From positions 10,629-74,628 of the forward strand of contig CAYPST010000008.1 of the NCBI GenBank assembly GCA_964413425.1: a stretch of 64,000 nucleotides of DNA. The letters are read 5' to 3'. Positions 33,483 to 41,792 of this stretch are shown one piece after another. This DNA is from DATFLS01 sp964413425 (GTDB lineage: Bacteria; Fidelibacterota; JAANXI01). Within the stretch, counting starts at the first letter, position 1. Each line of letters starts with the position of its first letter. Position numbers and translations under genes: made by a program. A model generated the notes under the pieces. It made no database searches and had not been told where the DNA came from. It was given only the letters and a program-made list of their open reading frames with translations.

Positions 33483-34715
33483 TTATTGTGTGTTCTGTAT
33501 TTCCAGTCGCAACAAATTCAAGGCGGCATAAACCGCACGCGCTTTATTCAGCCCTCGATCTCCGCCAAATTCAAATCGACGGGCATTTGCCTCCTCACCG
33601 GCTGCGTATCCGATAAACACCAGGCCGACGGGTTTTGCAGAGGTCCCACCGGTCGGGCCGGCAATGCCCGTGGTGGCGAGTGCAGTGTCCGCTCCGCTGG
33701 TTTGCCGAATACCTTCTGTCATGGCCAACGCCACTTGTTCACTCACAGCCCCATGGTCCCGAATAAGCGCCTCCGAAACTCCCAGGCGATGTATCTTTGA
33801 TGCATTACTGTAGGTGACAGCCCCCTCCAGAAAATAATCTGAACTTCCCGGGATGTTGGTGATTTCATCCGCCAGAAGGCCTCCCGTGCAGGATTCGACC
33901 GTGGCAAGGGTGAGATGCCCCTCCCGGAGCAAATTCCCCACCACACCGGACAGTGTCTCATCCCTATCTGCATAAATAACCGTTCCTAACCGCTTCCTGA
34001 TCTCTTTGACCACCGTCTCGAGCCGGAACTGTTCCGCAGCCGACTCTTCCATGATGAACCGTATATCCACACCCTGGATATGTGGAAGAAAGGCGACTGT
34101 TCCGTCAGGCATGTGTTGAATAATATCTGCTACCTGATGGAAGAGAGTGGATTCCGGGACACTGGTCGTCCTGATCAATTGTGTGACATATCTTGTAGCC
34201 TGTTTTTGCTTTAAAAGCGGTAGAACCTTATTTTGGACAAGATATTTCATTTCATATGGCACGCCAGGCAGGCAAAAGAGCTCTTTTCCGTCTTCCGCGA
34301 AATGCAATATCGGGGCGGTACCTGCATCATTCGCAAGGATTTCAGCTTTCTCCGGAACCATGGATTGCTGTTTATGCTGTTCGGTAATTTCGATTCCCCT
34401 GCTGGAAAGCCGTCTCTTGAGGTTTTCGTAAGTCGGCTCGTGAAACACCAATGTACTGTCAAAAAATTCCGCAACCGCCTGAGGAGTTATATCATCCCTT
34501 GTCGGCCCCAACCCGCCTGTTATAATGATTAACCGGTGAGATTCCCAGAGATATTCCAGCGATCTGCATATCCGGGATTTGTCATCTCCCACGGTAACCC
34601 ACTCGTCCACTGGAAATCCCTGTTCCAGCAGTTGATTCCCCAACCATGCAGCATTCGTATTCACCGTAACCCCCGACAGTAATTCATCGCCGATGGTGAG
34701 TAACGCTATTTTCAT
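33483..34715 (-). CDS. cinA: competence/damage-inducible protein CinA (nicotinamide-nucleotide amidase type)
   Basis: The start at 34715 (MKIALLTIGDELL) overlaps the pgpA stop as ATGA; the longer frame to 34790 adds 25 residues inside pgpA and is rejected. The 410-residue protein has an N-terminal molybdopterin-binding-like domain (GDELLSG, ITGGLGPTRDDIT) and a C-terminal amidase domain (LATVESCTGGLLADEIT, TTGIAGPTGGT). The latter deamidates nicotinamide mononucleotide; the former is an ADP-ribose pyrophosphatase in characterised relatives. It belongs to the dnaX-to-recX cluster. Confidence 0.96.
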   Translation of the reverse strand: MKIALLTIGDELLSGVTVNTNAAWLGNQLLEQGFPVDEWVTVGDDKSRICRSLEYLWESHRLIIITGGLGPTRDDITPQAVAEFFDSTLVFHEPTYENLKRRLSSRGIEITEQHKQQSMVPEKAEILANDAGTAPILHFAEDGKELFCLPGVPYEMKYLVQNKVLPLLKQKQATRYVTQLIRTTSVPESTLFHQVADIIQHMPDGTVAFLPHIQGVDIRFIMEESAAEQFRLETVVKEIRKRLGTVIYADRDETLSGVVGNLLREGHLTLATVESCTGGLLADEITNIPGSSDYFLEGAVTYSNASKIHRLGVSEALIRDHGAVSEQVALAMTEGIRQTSGADTALATTGIAGPTGGTSAKPVGLVFIGYAAGEEANARRFEFGGDRGLNKARAVYAALNLLRLEIQNTQ

Positions 34716-35185
34716 AGAATGAATGTCCCGATGAGCACGAGGATCCCTGCGAAGAGGCCGGCCAGTATGTCGTCCAGCATAATTCCCCACCCTCCCTTCA
34801 TCTCCTGCAATCGATTAATGGGTACCGGTTTTACTACATCAAATATACGAAAGAACAGAAACGCGAACAAGAACCCCACACCGGAAGCGGGAATGAAGAA
34901 AACGGCGGTCCACATTCCCACAAATTCATCGATGATAATATATCCCGGATCCTGTATAGCTGAAACGTTTTCGACTGATTCACTTGCCCACACTCCTGCG
35001 AAAAACAGGCCAATGAACAGCAATGCTTCCACCAGCAGTGGCAATGTGGACACATACCAGAGAACAATAAGCGCCACTGCGCTTCCGATAGTCCCGGGTG
35101 CTATCGGAATAAAACCGATACCACCAACCGTTGCAAGAAGTAACTGAAAACTCTTATTGGTATGTCCCTGGCTGGTTTTGGTCAT
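34712..35185 (-). CDS. pgpA: phosphatidylglycerophosphatase A
   Basis: This 157-residue integral membrane protein removes phosphate from phosphatidylglycerophosphate to give phosphatidylglycerol. Family motifs are IPIAPGTIGS near the start, IIDEFVGMW and KPVPINRLQEMKGGWGIMLDD, which carries the metal-binding Asp residues. Four hydrophobic segments are visible. It starts immediately after pgsA ends, so the two consecutive steps of the pathway are encoded together, and its stop overlaps the start of cinA. Confidence 0.95.
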   Translation of the reverse strand: MTKTSQGHTNKSFQLLLATVGGIGFIPIAPGTIGSAVALIVLWYVSTLPLLVEALLFIGLFFAGVWASESVENVSAIQDPGYIIIDEFVGMWTAVFFIPASGVGFLFAFLFFRIFDVVKPVPINRLQEMKGGWGIMLDDILAGLFAGILVLIGTFIL

Positions 35186-35815
35186 CTATGTATTGATAAG
35201 TAATAACCGGCGAATCGTTGTCCTGTTTACATAAAAATAATGCAGTCCTGAGGCAGCCGTAAGGAGAGTCACAAGCAACATGAGAATCCAGATACCACCG
35301 TGTGTTTCAAGCCAGACGAATTCCTCGTGAAAACCAGAAAACAAGCTCCATTCCCGTACAATTAAAAATGCAAGAATCAGATATATAGCCACCATTTGTA
35401 CCGCGGTTTTTGATTTGGCAAAGTAACTGGTTTCCAGAGATGTCTTTTTAGCACGCATAAACATCCGCAAACCGGTAATAAATAAATCTCTCAGCACGAT
35501 GAGCAACAGCATCCAGAGGGGAAAGAGTCCCATATACCAGATCCCGGCAAACGCTGAGAGCACCAGAATTTTATCGGCAAGCGGGTCCAGGAATTTACCC
35601 CAGCTTGATACCACATTATATTTCCGTGCAACATAGCCGTCGTACGCATCAGTTGTCGACGCAATCAGAAAAACTGCTGCGGCCAACACTTTTGCGACAA
35701 ATCCGTCTGAGAACAGGCAGAAAAGAAACACCGGCGTTAAAATGACCCGGAGTATGGTTAACTGGTTTGGCAACTGCTCCAGCCACTTTTGTTTCAGAGA
35801 AGCACCTTCAATCAT
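35186..35815 (-). CDS. pgsA: CDP-diacylglycerol--glycerol-3-phosphate 3-phosphatidyltransferase
   Basis: The 209-residue membrane enzyme makes phosphatidylglycerophosphate from CDP-diacylglycerol. The CDP-alcohol phosphotransferase signature is intact: DAYDGYVARKYN followed by GKFLDPLADK, with the four metal-binding Asp residues. Several transmembrane helices follow. Its start overlaps the recR stop (TAATG) and it abuts pgpA with no gap, so the group is translationally coupled. Confidence 0.96.
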   Translation of the reverse strand: MIEGASLKQKWLEQLPNQLTILRVILTPVFLFCLFSDGFVAKVLAAAVFLIASTTDAYDGYVARKYNVVSSWGKFLDPLADKILVLSAFAGIWYMGLFPLWMLLLIVLRDLFITGLRMFMRAKKTSLETSYFAKSKTAVQMVAIYLILAFLIVREWSLFSGFHEEFVWLETHGGIWILMLLVTLLTAASGLHYFYVNRTTIRRLLLINT

Positions 35816-36408
35816 TACACACTCACTCTGCCTTCCAATGCCCGTGAAAGGGTGGCCTCATCAATATATTCCATATCGCTTCCCACCGGAATTCCTCTGG
35901 CTAATCGGGAGACTTTGACGTTCTTCGATTTCAGCAGCTTGATGAGATAATGGGTAGTGGTTTCGCCTTCCACACTGGGATTGATTGCCAGAATTATTTC
36001 TTCGATATTCTCCACTCTCCGGAGCAGTCCGTCAATAGTCAGGTCATCCGGTCCTACGCCGTCGAGCGGAGAAAGTAATCCACCCAGCACATGATACAAC
36101 CCATGGTACTCACTCGTCTTCTCAAGCGCTATAACGTCCATTGCATCTTCCACCACACAGAGAATTGACTTATCACGTTTTGGACTCGTACAGATGTGAC
36201 AGGGATCTTCTTCGGAAATATTGTAGCACTGACTGCAGTGCGTAATTCTGTCTTTGGTATTTATAATGGCCTGGGCCAGCGATACCGCTTCTTCTCTCTC
36301 AATCCGGAGAATATGAAAAGCCAGGCGCTGGGCCGTTTTTTTTCCAATTCCCGGGAATCTGGTTAATTCCTCAATTAGGTGCTGTAATGTATCCGGAATT
36401 CCTTGCAT
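35815..36408 (-). CDS. recR: recombination mediator RecR
   Basis: The 197-residue protein has the helix-hairpin-helix LTRFPGIGKKTAQRLAFH, a zinc finger (CSQCYN, CHIC), and a Toprim domain beginning ILCVVEDAMDVIALE with NPSVEGETT. RecR works with RecO and RecF to load RecA at gaps. The order dnaX-ybaB-recR is one of the most conserved in bacteria. It is four bases from ybaB. Confidence 0.98.
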   Translation of the reverse strand: MQGIPDTLQHLIEELTRFPGIGKKTAQRLAFHILRIEREEAVSLAQAIINTKDRITHCSQCYNISEEDPCHICTSPKRDKSILCVVEDAMDVIALEKTSEYHGLYHVLGGLLSPLDGVGPDDLTIDGLLRRVENIEEIILAINPSVEGETTTHYLIKLLKSKNVKVSRLARGIPVGSDMEYIDEATLSRALEGRVSV

Positions 36409-36412
36409 AGTA

Positions 36413-36748
36413 TCACATTCCCGGTAAGTTCAATCCCTGGGGTAAGTTTCCGAGCAATCCACCGGTCGCTTCGTTCATTTTTTCCTGTGCCGCCTCGTTT
36501 GCCTTGGAAAGAGCCTGATTGACGGCCGCGACAATCAGATCTTCCAGGATTTCGGGATCGTCTTCCAGTACTTCCGGCTCTATTTTTACCGCCAGAATTT
36601 CCTGGTTACCATTGGCGGTGGCCGTAACCATGCCGCCGCCTGCCGTGCCATCAACCTTGACATCCCCTAACTGCTCCTGTGCTTCCGCAATTTTCTGCTG
36701 TACCTTCTGCGCCTGTTTCATCAGATTTCCCATTCCACCTTTCACCAT
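36413..36748 (-). CDS. ybaB: YbaB/EbfC family nucleoid-associated protein
   Basis: The start at 36748 (MVKGGMGNLMKQAQ) has a GGGAGGAG site nine bases upstream; the longer frame to 36784 reads back into dnaX. The 111-residue protein has the N-terminal helix KQAQKVQQKIAEAQEQLG and the VDGTAGGGMVTATANGNQEI strand pair of the family. It is a small dimeric DNA-binding protein of the nucleoid. A Met- and Gly-rich tail (GGLLGNLPQGLNLPGM) is typical. Confidence 0.95.
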   Translation of the reverse strand: MVKGGMGNLMKQAQKVQQKIAEAQEQLGDVKVDGTAGGGMVTATANGNQEILAVKIEPEVLEDDPEILEDLIVAAVNQALSKANEAAQEKMNEATGGLLGNLPQGLNLPGM

Positions 36749-36767
36749 AACTATCGTCTCCTCCCAT

Positions 36768-38471
36768 TTATTGAATAATTTCACCGTCGAAATTATTAAT
36801 GATGGCCTGTGTTATCGGGTCATCAATAATATCATCCGCTGCGTTATCCTCCGCTCGACCGGTATCACCTGCGCGACATTTTAACCGGACCTGTACCTGA
36901 AAAAATTGCTGAATCAATGTTTCCAGCTCCGAGGATTTCTCCTCGACTTTTTTCATGTGAAATGCAAACGCATTATCAAATAAAACTTCCAGGACTTTCC
37001 CTTGCATTTTCACCGGTTCACACTCGTTTAAAAACTGGCCGACTAATCCCTTTTCCTCCTTCACAAATTCAGTGAATGGCTGCCATTTCTCCTGAAACGT
37101 CCGGAGATCTGGTTGTTGTGTTTCCGCATTTTCTTGTGAGGCACGTGGCTCCGGTGATTCGCGCTGATCCGTGGGGTTGCTCTCCGGTGATGACTGCCGG
37201 GGTTGCGACGTATCGCCTGGCCTAAATCGAGTTTTTTTTCGTCCGATATTTCTGCGTGGCTTTTTCCCGGTGGACGACTGGGATGAGGAGGACGTGTTTC
37301 CGGGCGAATCAGGGTGGACATTCCGGGGATTTGTCCCGCCACTTTGTGCATTTTTCAGCAATTCATCGAGGTGCACGGACTCATCGAAATGGACCAACTT
37401 CAGCAAGAAGTTTTCGAGATAAATACGCTGATTCCGGACATTTTTAAATTGCTGCTGAACCGAGAGAGTTAAATTGAGTAATCGGAGCAGATCACGTTCA
37501 TCATACGTCTCCGCCGCCGATGCAAATTGCTCCCGGAAATTCTCGGGGACGTCCAGGAGTCCACCATCACCGATATCCATGGAATTCAATATCAACAGGT
37601 TTCTCCAGAAGTCAGCCAGTCCGTTCAGAAACTCCCCCAGATCATAGCCAGACTCAATGACTTCCGCCAGGAGATCCAGCACCGCCTGCACATCGTGCTG
37701 CTGCAGGATGTCACTCAACCGGAGATAGAGATCATAATCGACGATGCCCAGGATCATTGCCACGCTGTCATCGTCTATCTCCTGTCCGGAGAATGAAATC
37801 ACCTGATCCAGCAGACTTTCCGCATCCCGCATGCTGCCATCGGCTTTTCGTGCAATTAACGTAAGGGCTGCGGTGCTAATTTCAATTTCTTCCGCATCAC
37901 AGATTTCACGGAGCAGATCGCGGATCTTCGGCAGCGGAATACGCTTGAAATCGAAACGCTGTGTTCTGGAAACGATGGTCGGAAGCACCTTCTCCGGCTC
38001 AGTCGTCGCAAAGATGAACTTTACGTGCGGTGGCGGTTCCTCCAGCGTCTTGAGCAATGCATTGAAGGCGCTGTTTGAGAGCATATGCACTTCATCAATG
38101 ATGTAGATTTTATACTCACCATCCGAGGGGGGGTATTTCACCGCTTCCCGGAGATCCCGGATATTTTCCACACCGTTATTGGAGGCACCGTCGATCTCCA
38201 GCACATCAAAACTGCGTCCGGCGGTTATTTCTTTGCAATTCTTGCATTCGTTGCACGGATTCAAATCTCTGGGATTCTTACAGTTCAAATATTTCGCAAG
38301 GATGCGGGCAGTGGTGGTTTTTCCGACACCGCGTGGGCCGGTGAAGAGATATGCATGGGCTAATCGCTCCTGTTTGATGGAGTTTTGGAGCGTCATTGCC
38401 ACGTGCTGCTGCCCGATAACATCTTCGAAATATTGCGGGCGCCACTTAATTGAAAGCACTTGATAGGTCAT
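36768..38471 (-). CDS. dnaX: DNA polymerase III subunits gamma/tau
   Basis: The 567-residue tau protein is the clamp-loader ATPase and replisome organiser. The AAA+ core has Walker A GPRGVGKTTTAR (about 45-56), a zinc-binding group (CKNPRDLNPCNECKNC) and IYIIDEVHMLS. Domain III ends near residue 370, followed by a Ser/Pro/Arg-rich linker and a C-terminal domain (FVKEEKGLVGQFLNECEP) for polymerase contact. In the linker, codons 411-414 read CGA AAA AAA ACT, an A8 run. A -1 slip there reaches TAG after three codons, giving a 416-residue gamma-like product. The SRP RNA gene is just upstream. Confidence 0.98.
   Translation of the reverse strand: MTYQVLSIKWRPQYFEDVIGQQHVAMTLQNSIKQERLAHAYLFTGPRGVGKTTTARILAKYLNCKNPRDLNPCNECKNCKEITAGRSFDVLEIDGASNNGVENIRDLREAVKYPPSDGEYKIYIIDEVHMLSNSAFNALLKTLEEPPPHVKFIFATTEPEKVLPTIVSRTQRFDFKRIPLPKIRDLLREICDAEEIEISTAALTLIARKADGSMRDAESLLDQVISFSGQEIDDDSVAMILGIVDYDLYLRLSDILQQHDVQAVLDLLAEVIESGYDLGEFLNGLADFWRNLLILNSMDIGDGGLLDVPENFREQFASAAETYDERDLLRLLNLTLSVQQQFKNVRNQRIYLENFLLKLVHFDESVHLDELLKNAQSGGTNPRNVHPDSPGNTSSSSQSSTGKKPRRNIGRKKTRFRPGDTSQPRQSSPESNPTDQRESPEPRASQENAETQQPDLRTFQEKWQPFTEFVKEEKGLVGQFLNECEPVKMQGKVLEVLFDNAFAFHMKKVEEKSSELETLIQQFFQVQVRLKCRAGDTGRAEDNAADDIIDDPITQAIINNFDGEIIQ
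37232..37239 (-). other. candidate programmed frameshift/slippage site in dnaX
   Basis: On the coding strand the A8 run gives a perfect A AAA AAA heptamer in frame. A -1 shift reads AAC TCG ATT TAG and stops at once. A few bases downstream, GCGA-TACG-TCGC can form a tetraloop hairpin. The predicted short product is close in size to the known gamma subunits. Confidence 0.6.
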
Positions 38472-38508
38472 AGTAATTTACCAGCGTTCCGGAGTTGAAG
38501 AAGAATGT

Positions 38509-38776
38509 GGGCTGTGCATCCGGATTCGAACCGATGGTGGCTGAACATTCTACAGCAGCCAGCTCCACCGGAGTGACCCCGCGGCACATAGTACGTTACC
38601 TACCGCTGCTCCCTTCCGGGCCTGACGGGATTCGGTAATTTCCTATTGCGCAGGACTCCAATTTCAATACCGCTTACTCCAGAATATCCAGGTCATCAAT
38701 CCTCTTCCGGTTATTCGATCCTGCTCTAGCGGGTTGCAGGTACAGGGCACCGCTACCTCCCCATCTAGCACAGCCC
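38509..38776 (-). ncRNA. ffs: large-type bacterial signal recognition particle RNA
   Basis: The 268-base RNA begins GGGCTGTGCTAG and ends GCACAGCCC, a perfect 9-bp closing stem. The 5' Alu domain shows ATGGGGAGGTAGCGGTGCCC and CTGTACCTGCAACCCGCT. The Ffh-binding apical loop is clear as TCAGGCCCGGAAGGGAGCAG. This is the long, Bacillus-like form with an Alu domain, not the short 4.5S form. It lies 37 bases upstream of dnaX in the same direction, the same neighbour as in Bacillus. GGTTCGAATCC near its 3' end looks like a tRNA T-loop but belongs to the SRP stem. Confidence 0.95.
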
Positions 38777-38892
38777 AATTGTCAAAGAACTCCTGTTTCT
38801 GTAAGTCAAATTTTATACAGTAATATAATGTATTTGTTCATTCCGCATGTATCAAGTGATGAGCCGGCGCCATCATAAGGAAAAACCAGGGA

Positions 38893-40308
38893 TCACTTCT
38901 TCGGCCGGTACAGATCGATTGCCTGTCCGAAGTAAACTTCTGCCGCTTCCATCACCGTTTCGGAGAGGGTAGGATGTTGGTGGATGGTGAGGGCCAGATC
39001 TTCCGCCGTCGCGGCCATTTCGATTGCCAGGACACCCTCGGCAATCAGTTCGCCCGCACCCACACCCACGATTCCCACTCCGAGTACCCGTTCGGATTCG
39101 GGATCAATTAACAGTTTTGTTACGCCATCATTCCGTCCAATAGTGGTGGCACGCCCTGAGGCACCCCATGGAAACTTCGCTACTTCGTACTCAACATCCT
39201 GTTCTTTTGCGCTGGTTTCTGTGAGACCGCACCAGGCGACTTCCGGATCGGTGAACACCACAGCCGGAATGGCGTACGGTTCGAAGGCCACTTTCTCGCC
39301 GGCAATGGCTTCGGCAGCCACAATGCCTTCATGTGTCGCTTTGTGAGCCAACATCGGTTCACCGGCAATATCCCCAACTGCATAGATTGATGGCTCGACG
39401 GTCTGGCGCTGAGAATTGACCTGAATGAATCCGTTATCATTGGTCCGGATTCTGGTGTTTTCCAGTCCCAATCCTTCAGTGATCGGCTTTCTGCCAATCG
39501 ACACCAGCACTTTATCATAGATTTTATTAAATTGCTCGCCGCCCTCCTCTTCAATGGTGACTTTTATGCCATTCTTCTGTTCCTTCAGCTCTACGACCTT
39601 CGATTCCAGCATGACCTCCCGGAACTGCGATTGAATCCGTTTGGCCAGAATTCTGACCAGATCCTGATCCGCACCAGGTAAGAGGTTCGGCATCATTTCC
39701 ACCACCGACACTTCTGACCCTATCGTATGGTATACCTGGCCAAGCTCCAGGCCGATATATCCGCCGCCGATCACCAACAATTTCTCCGGGATATCCGGCA
39801 GTTCCAGGGCATCTGTGGAATCCATCACCCGGTCACTCTCCAGCGACAGGTTCGGGAGAATAAAGGGCTGGGATCCGGCAGCCAGTATAGCGTGCTCGAA
39901 CTCCAGGGTTTCGGTTCCGTTTCCTGTTTGGATCTGTACGTTCCCGGCATCCAGAAATTCACCCCGGCCCTGAATATAGGTGATATTTCGTCGGCTGGAG
40001 ATCTGGCCTAACCCTCCGGTCAATTTGTTGACCACGCTATCTTTCCATGCACGTAATTGCTCCAAATCGATCTCAGGTTCGCCGAAGGTTATACCCCACT
40101 CTTTCGCCTCACGTGCTTCCGTAATCAGTTTCGACACATGCAGGAGGGCTTTGGACGGGATGCATCCGCGATAGAGGCAGACGCCTCCGGGATTCTCTGC
40201 TGGATCGATGAGAGTTACCTCCAGGCCGATATCGGCGGCACGAAATGCCGCTCCATATCCGCCGGGCCCACCTCCGATGACCGCTACCTGCGTTCTTTTA
40301 TTCGCCAT
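38893..40308 (-). CDS. lpdA: dihydrolipoyl dehydrogenase (E3)
   Basis: The 471-residue flavoprotein reoxidises the lipoyl group of the pyruvate dehydrogenase complex and passes electrons to NAD. It shows the FAD motif GGGPGGYGAAFRAADIG, the redox-active disulphide GGVCLYRGCIPSK, the NAD motif VIGGGYIGLELG, and the C-terminal catalytic HQHPTLSE with the His-Glu pair. It is the last gene of the aceE-aceF-lpd operon, 125 bases after aceF. Confidence 0.97.
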   Translation of the reverse strand: MANKRTQVAVIGGGPGGYGAAFRAADIGLEVTLIDPAENPGGVCLYRGCIPSKALLHVSKLITEAREAKEWGITFGEPEIDLEQLRAWKDSVVNKLTGGLGQISSRRNITYIQGRGEFLDAGNVQIQTGNGTETLEFEHAILAAGSQPFILPNLSLESDRVMDSTDALELPDIPEKLLVIGGGYIGLELGQVYHTIGSEVSVVEMMPNLLPGADQDLVRILAKRIQSQFREVMLESKVVELKEQKNGIKVTIEEEGGEQFNKIYDKVLVSIGRKPITEGLGLENTRIRTNDNGFIQVNSQRQTVEPSIYAVGDIAGEPMLAHKATHEGIVAAEAIAGEKVAFEPYAIPAVVFTDPEVAWCGLTETSAKEQDVEYEVAKFPWGASGRATTIGRNDGVTKLLIDPESERVLGVGIVGVGAGELIAEGVLAIEMAATAEDLALTIHQHPTLSETVMEAAEVYFGQAIDLYRPKK

Positions 40309-40433
40309 ATTTGCTCCAGTACCCTGAATTCGAATTCGTCATCGCCTTCTCTCGGCCCAATCCTGTCCCCTCCGCCGATAGGGATTACACCTGTCATTGG
40401 GAGTATGCACCACGTGAGCCGTCCTGCTTCGGA

Positions 40434-41777
40434 TTATCCTTCAAGTGCCAGCATGATCGGATCCTCGAGGGCACTGCAAATCCATCGCAGAAAGCGGGCG
40501 GCATCTGCGCCATCGATAATACGATGATCATAGGACAGCGCCAGAGGCAACATGAGCCTCGGTTCAAATTCACCGTCGTTATACACCGGTTCCATGCTGG
40601 CTCGCGCCACTCCCAGAATGGCCACCTCCGGAGTATTGACAATAGGAGAAAAGTTCGTCCCCCCGATGCCTCCCAGATTGGTGATGCTGAAACATCCGCC
40701 CTGCAGATCTTCCAATCCCAGCTTCCGGTTTCGGGCCTGTTCCGCTATTTCCTGGACTTCAGCTGAGAGCTCCAGGATATTCTTCTTATTCACATCCCGA
40801 ATGACCGGAACTAACAGCCCCCGATCCGTATCCACGGCAATACCGATATGATAAAACTTCTTATAAATCACCTGCTTATTTTCCATGTCGATACTGGTAT
40901 TGAACTGGGGGAAGACTTTGAGTGCCGCAGCGACAACCTTCACCAGGATGGAAGTAATGGTGAGTTTCCCCCCTGTTGCTTCTGCTTTCCCGGCCCACTT
41001 TTTCCGTGTTTGCTCCAGCACGGTAATGTCGGCCTTGTCGTACTGGGTGACATGGGGAACCGGTGCCCAGGAACTCATCATATGCTCCGCCGTCTTCCGA
41101 CGAACATTGCTCATGGGCTCGGTCTTCACTTCTCCCCACTTCGAAAAATCCGGTAATGGTTCGGTGGCAACAGGTGCTCCGGCCGCGGCCCGGCGTTCCC
41201 GATGGAGCTGTTTGGAATACTTTTTCACATCTTCCGGGGTAATCCGGCCACGGGGGCCAGTTCCTGGCACCTCGGTGATATTCACACCAATTTCTCGCGC
41301 CAACCGCCGGACACCCGGTGCAGCGGGAACCAATTTACTGGGCTTCGGATGCTCAAAAGTCGGCAGTTCCGCGGGTGTTCGTGGCTCACCCGATTCCACT
41401 TCCACAGCGGTTTTTTCCTCTGCATCTGTCACCGGTTCCTCCTCCTGGGGCCCCGGTTCCACTGCCTTCGCAGTTCCCTCTTCTTCAACTTCAGCCTCTT
41501 CAGTTTCTTCTTCCGGCGCAGCCGGTTCTTCAGCCTCTCCCTCTTCCTCAATCGTAAAGATCAACTGCCCTACTTCCACGGACTCCCCTTCCTTGACATG
41601 AATCTGTTCGATCTTGCCACTCAGGGAAGACGGAACTTCGATTACTGCTTTGTCGGTTTCTATTTCTAATATATTTTGATCTTTGGTAATAATATCGCCC
41701 GCTGACACCAAAATATCGACTATATCCCCCGATTCGACATCTTCGCCGAGTTCAGGGAGCCTGAATTCTGTTGCCAT
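40434..41777 (-). CDS. aceF: pyruvate dehydrogenase E2, dihydrolipoyl acetyltransferase
   Basis: E2 forms the core of the complex and transfers the acetyl group to CoA. From the ATG at 41777 (AAGGA site seven bases upstream) it has 447 residues; a GTG two codons earlier is also possible. One lipoyl domain (lipoyl-Lys in EIETDKAVIEVPS, about residue 42), an acidic Glu/Ala linker (about 80-135), a peripheral-subunit-binding domain (PGVRRLAREIGVNI...GPRGRITPEDV) and the catalytic domain with SYDHRIIDGADAARF near the end. Only one lipoyl domain is present, against three in E. coli. It starts 15 bases after aceE. Confidence 0.97.
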   Translation of the reverse strand: MATEFRLPELGEDVESGDIVDILVSAGDIITKDQNILEIETDKAVIEVPSSLSGKIEQIHVKEGESVEVGQLIFTIEEEGEAEEPAAPEEETEEAEVEEEGTAKAVEPGPQEEEPVTDAEEKTAVEVESGEPRTPAELPTFEHPKPSKLVPAAPGVRRLAREIGVNITEVPGTGPRGRITPEDVKKYSKQLHRERRAAAGAPVATEPLPDFSKWGEVKTEPMSNVRRKTAEHMMSSWAPVPHVTQYDKADITVLEQTRKKWAGKAEATGGKLTITSILVKVVAAALKVFPQFNTSIDMENKQVIYKKFYHIGIAVDTDRGLLVPVIRDVNKKNILELSAEVQEIAEQARNRKLGLEDLQGGCFSITNLGGIGGTNFSPIVNTPEVAILGVARASMEPVYNDGEFEPRLMLPLALSYDHRIIDGADAARFLRWICSALEDPIMLALEG

Positions 41778-41792
41778 GCTCACATCCTTTCA

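Noticed and set aside
37264..37270. Shorter A-run (GGG AAA AAG) in dnaX as the frameshift site
   Set aside because: Preceding base and frame do not form a proper slippery heptamer; the A8 run 25 bases downstream fits far better.
38520..38531. tRNA-like T-loop sequence GGTTCGAATCC
   Set aside because: It lies within the 3' half of the SRP RNA stem, and no matching acceptor, D or anticodon arms surround it.
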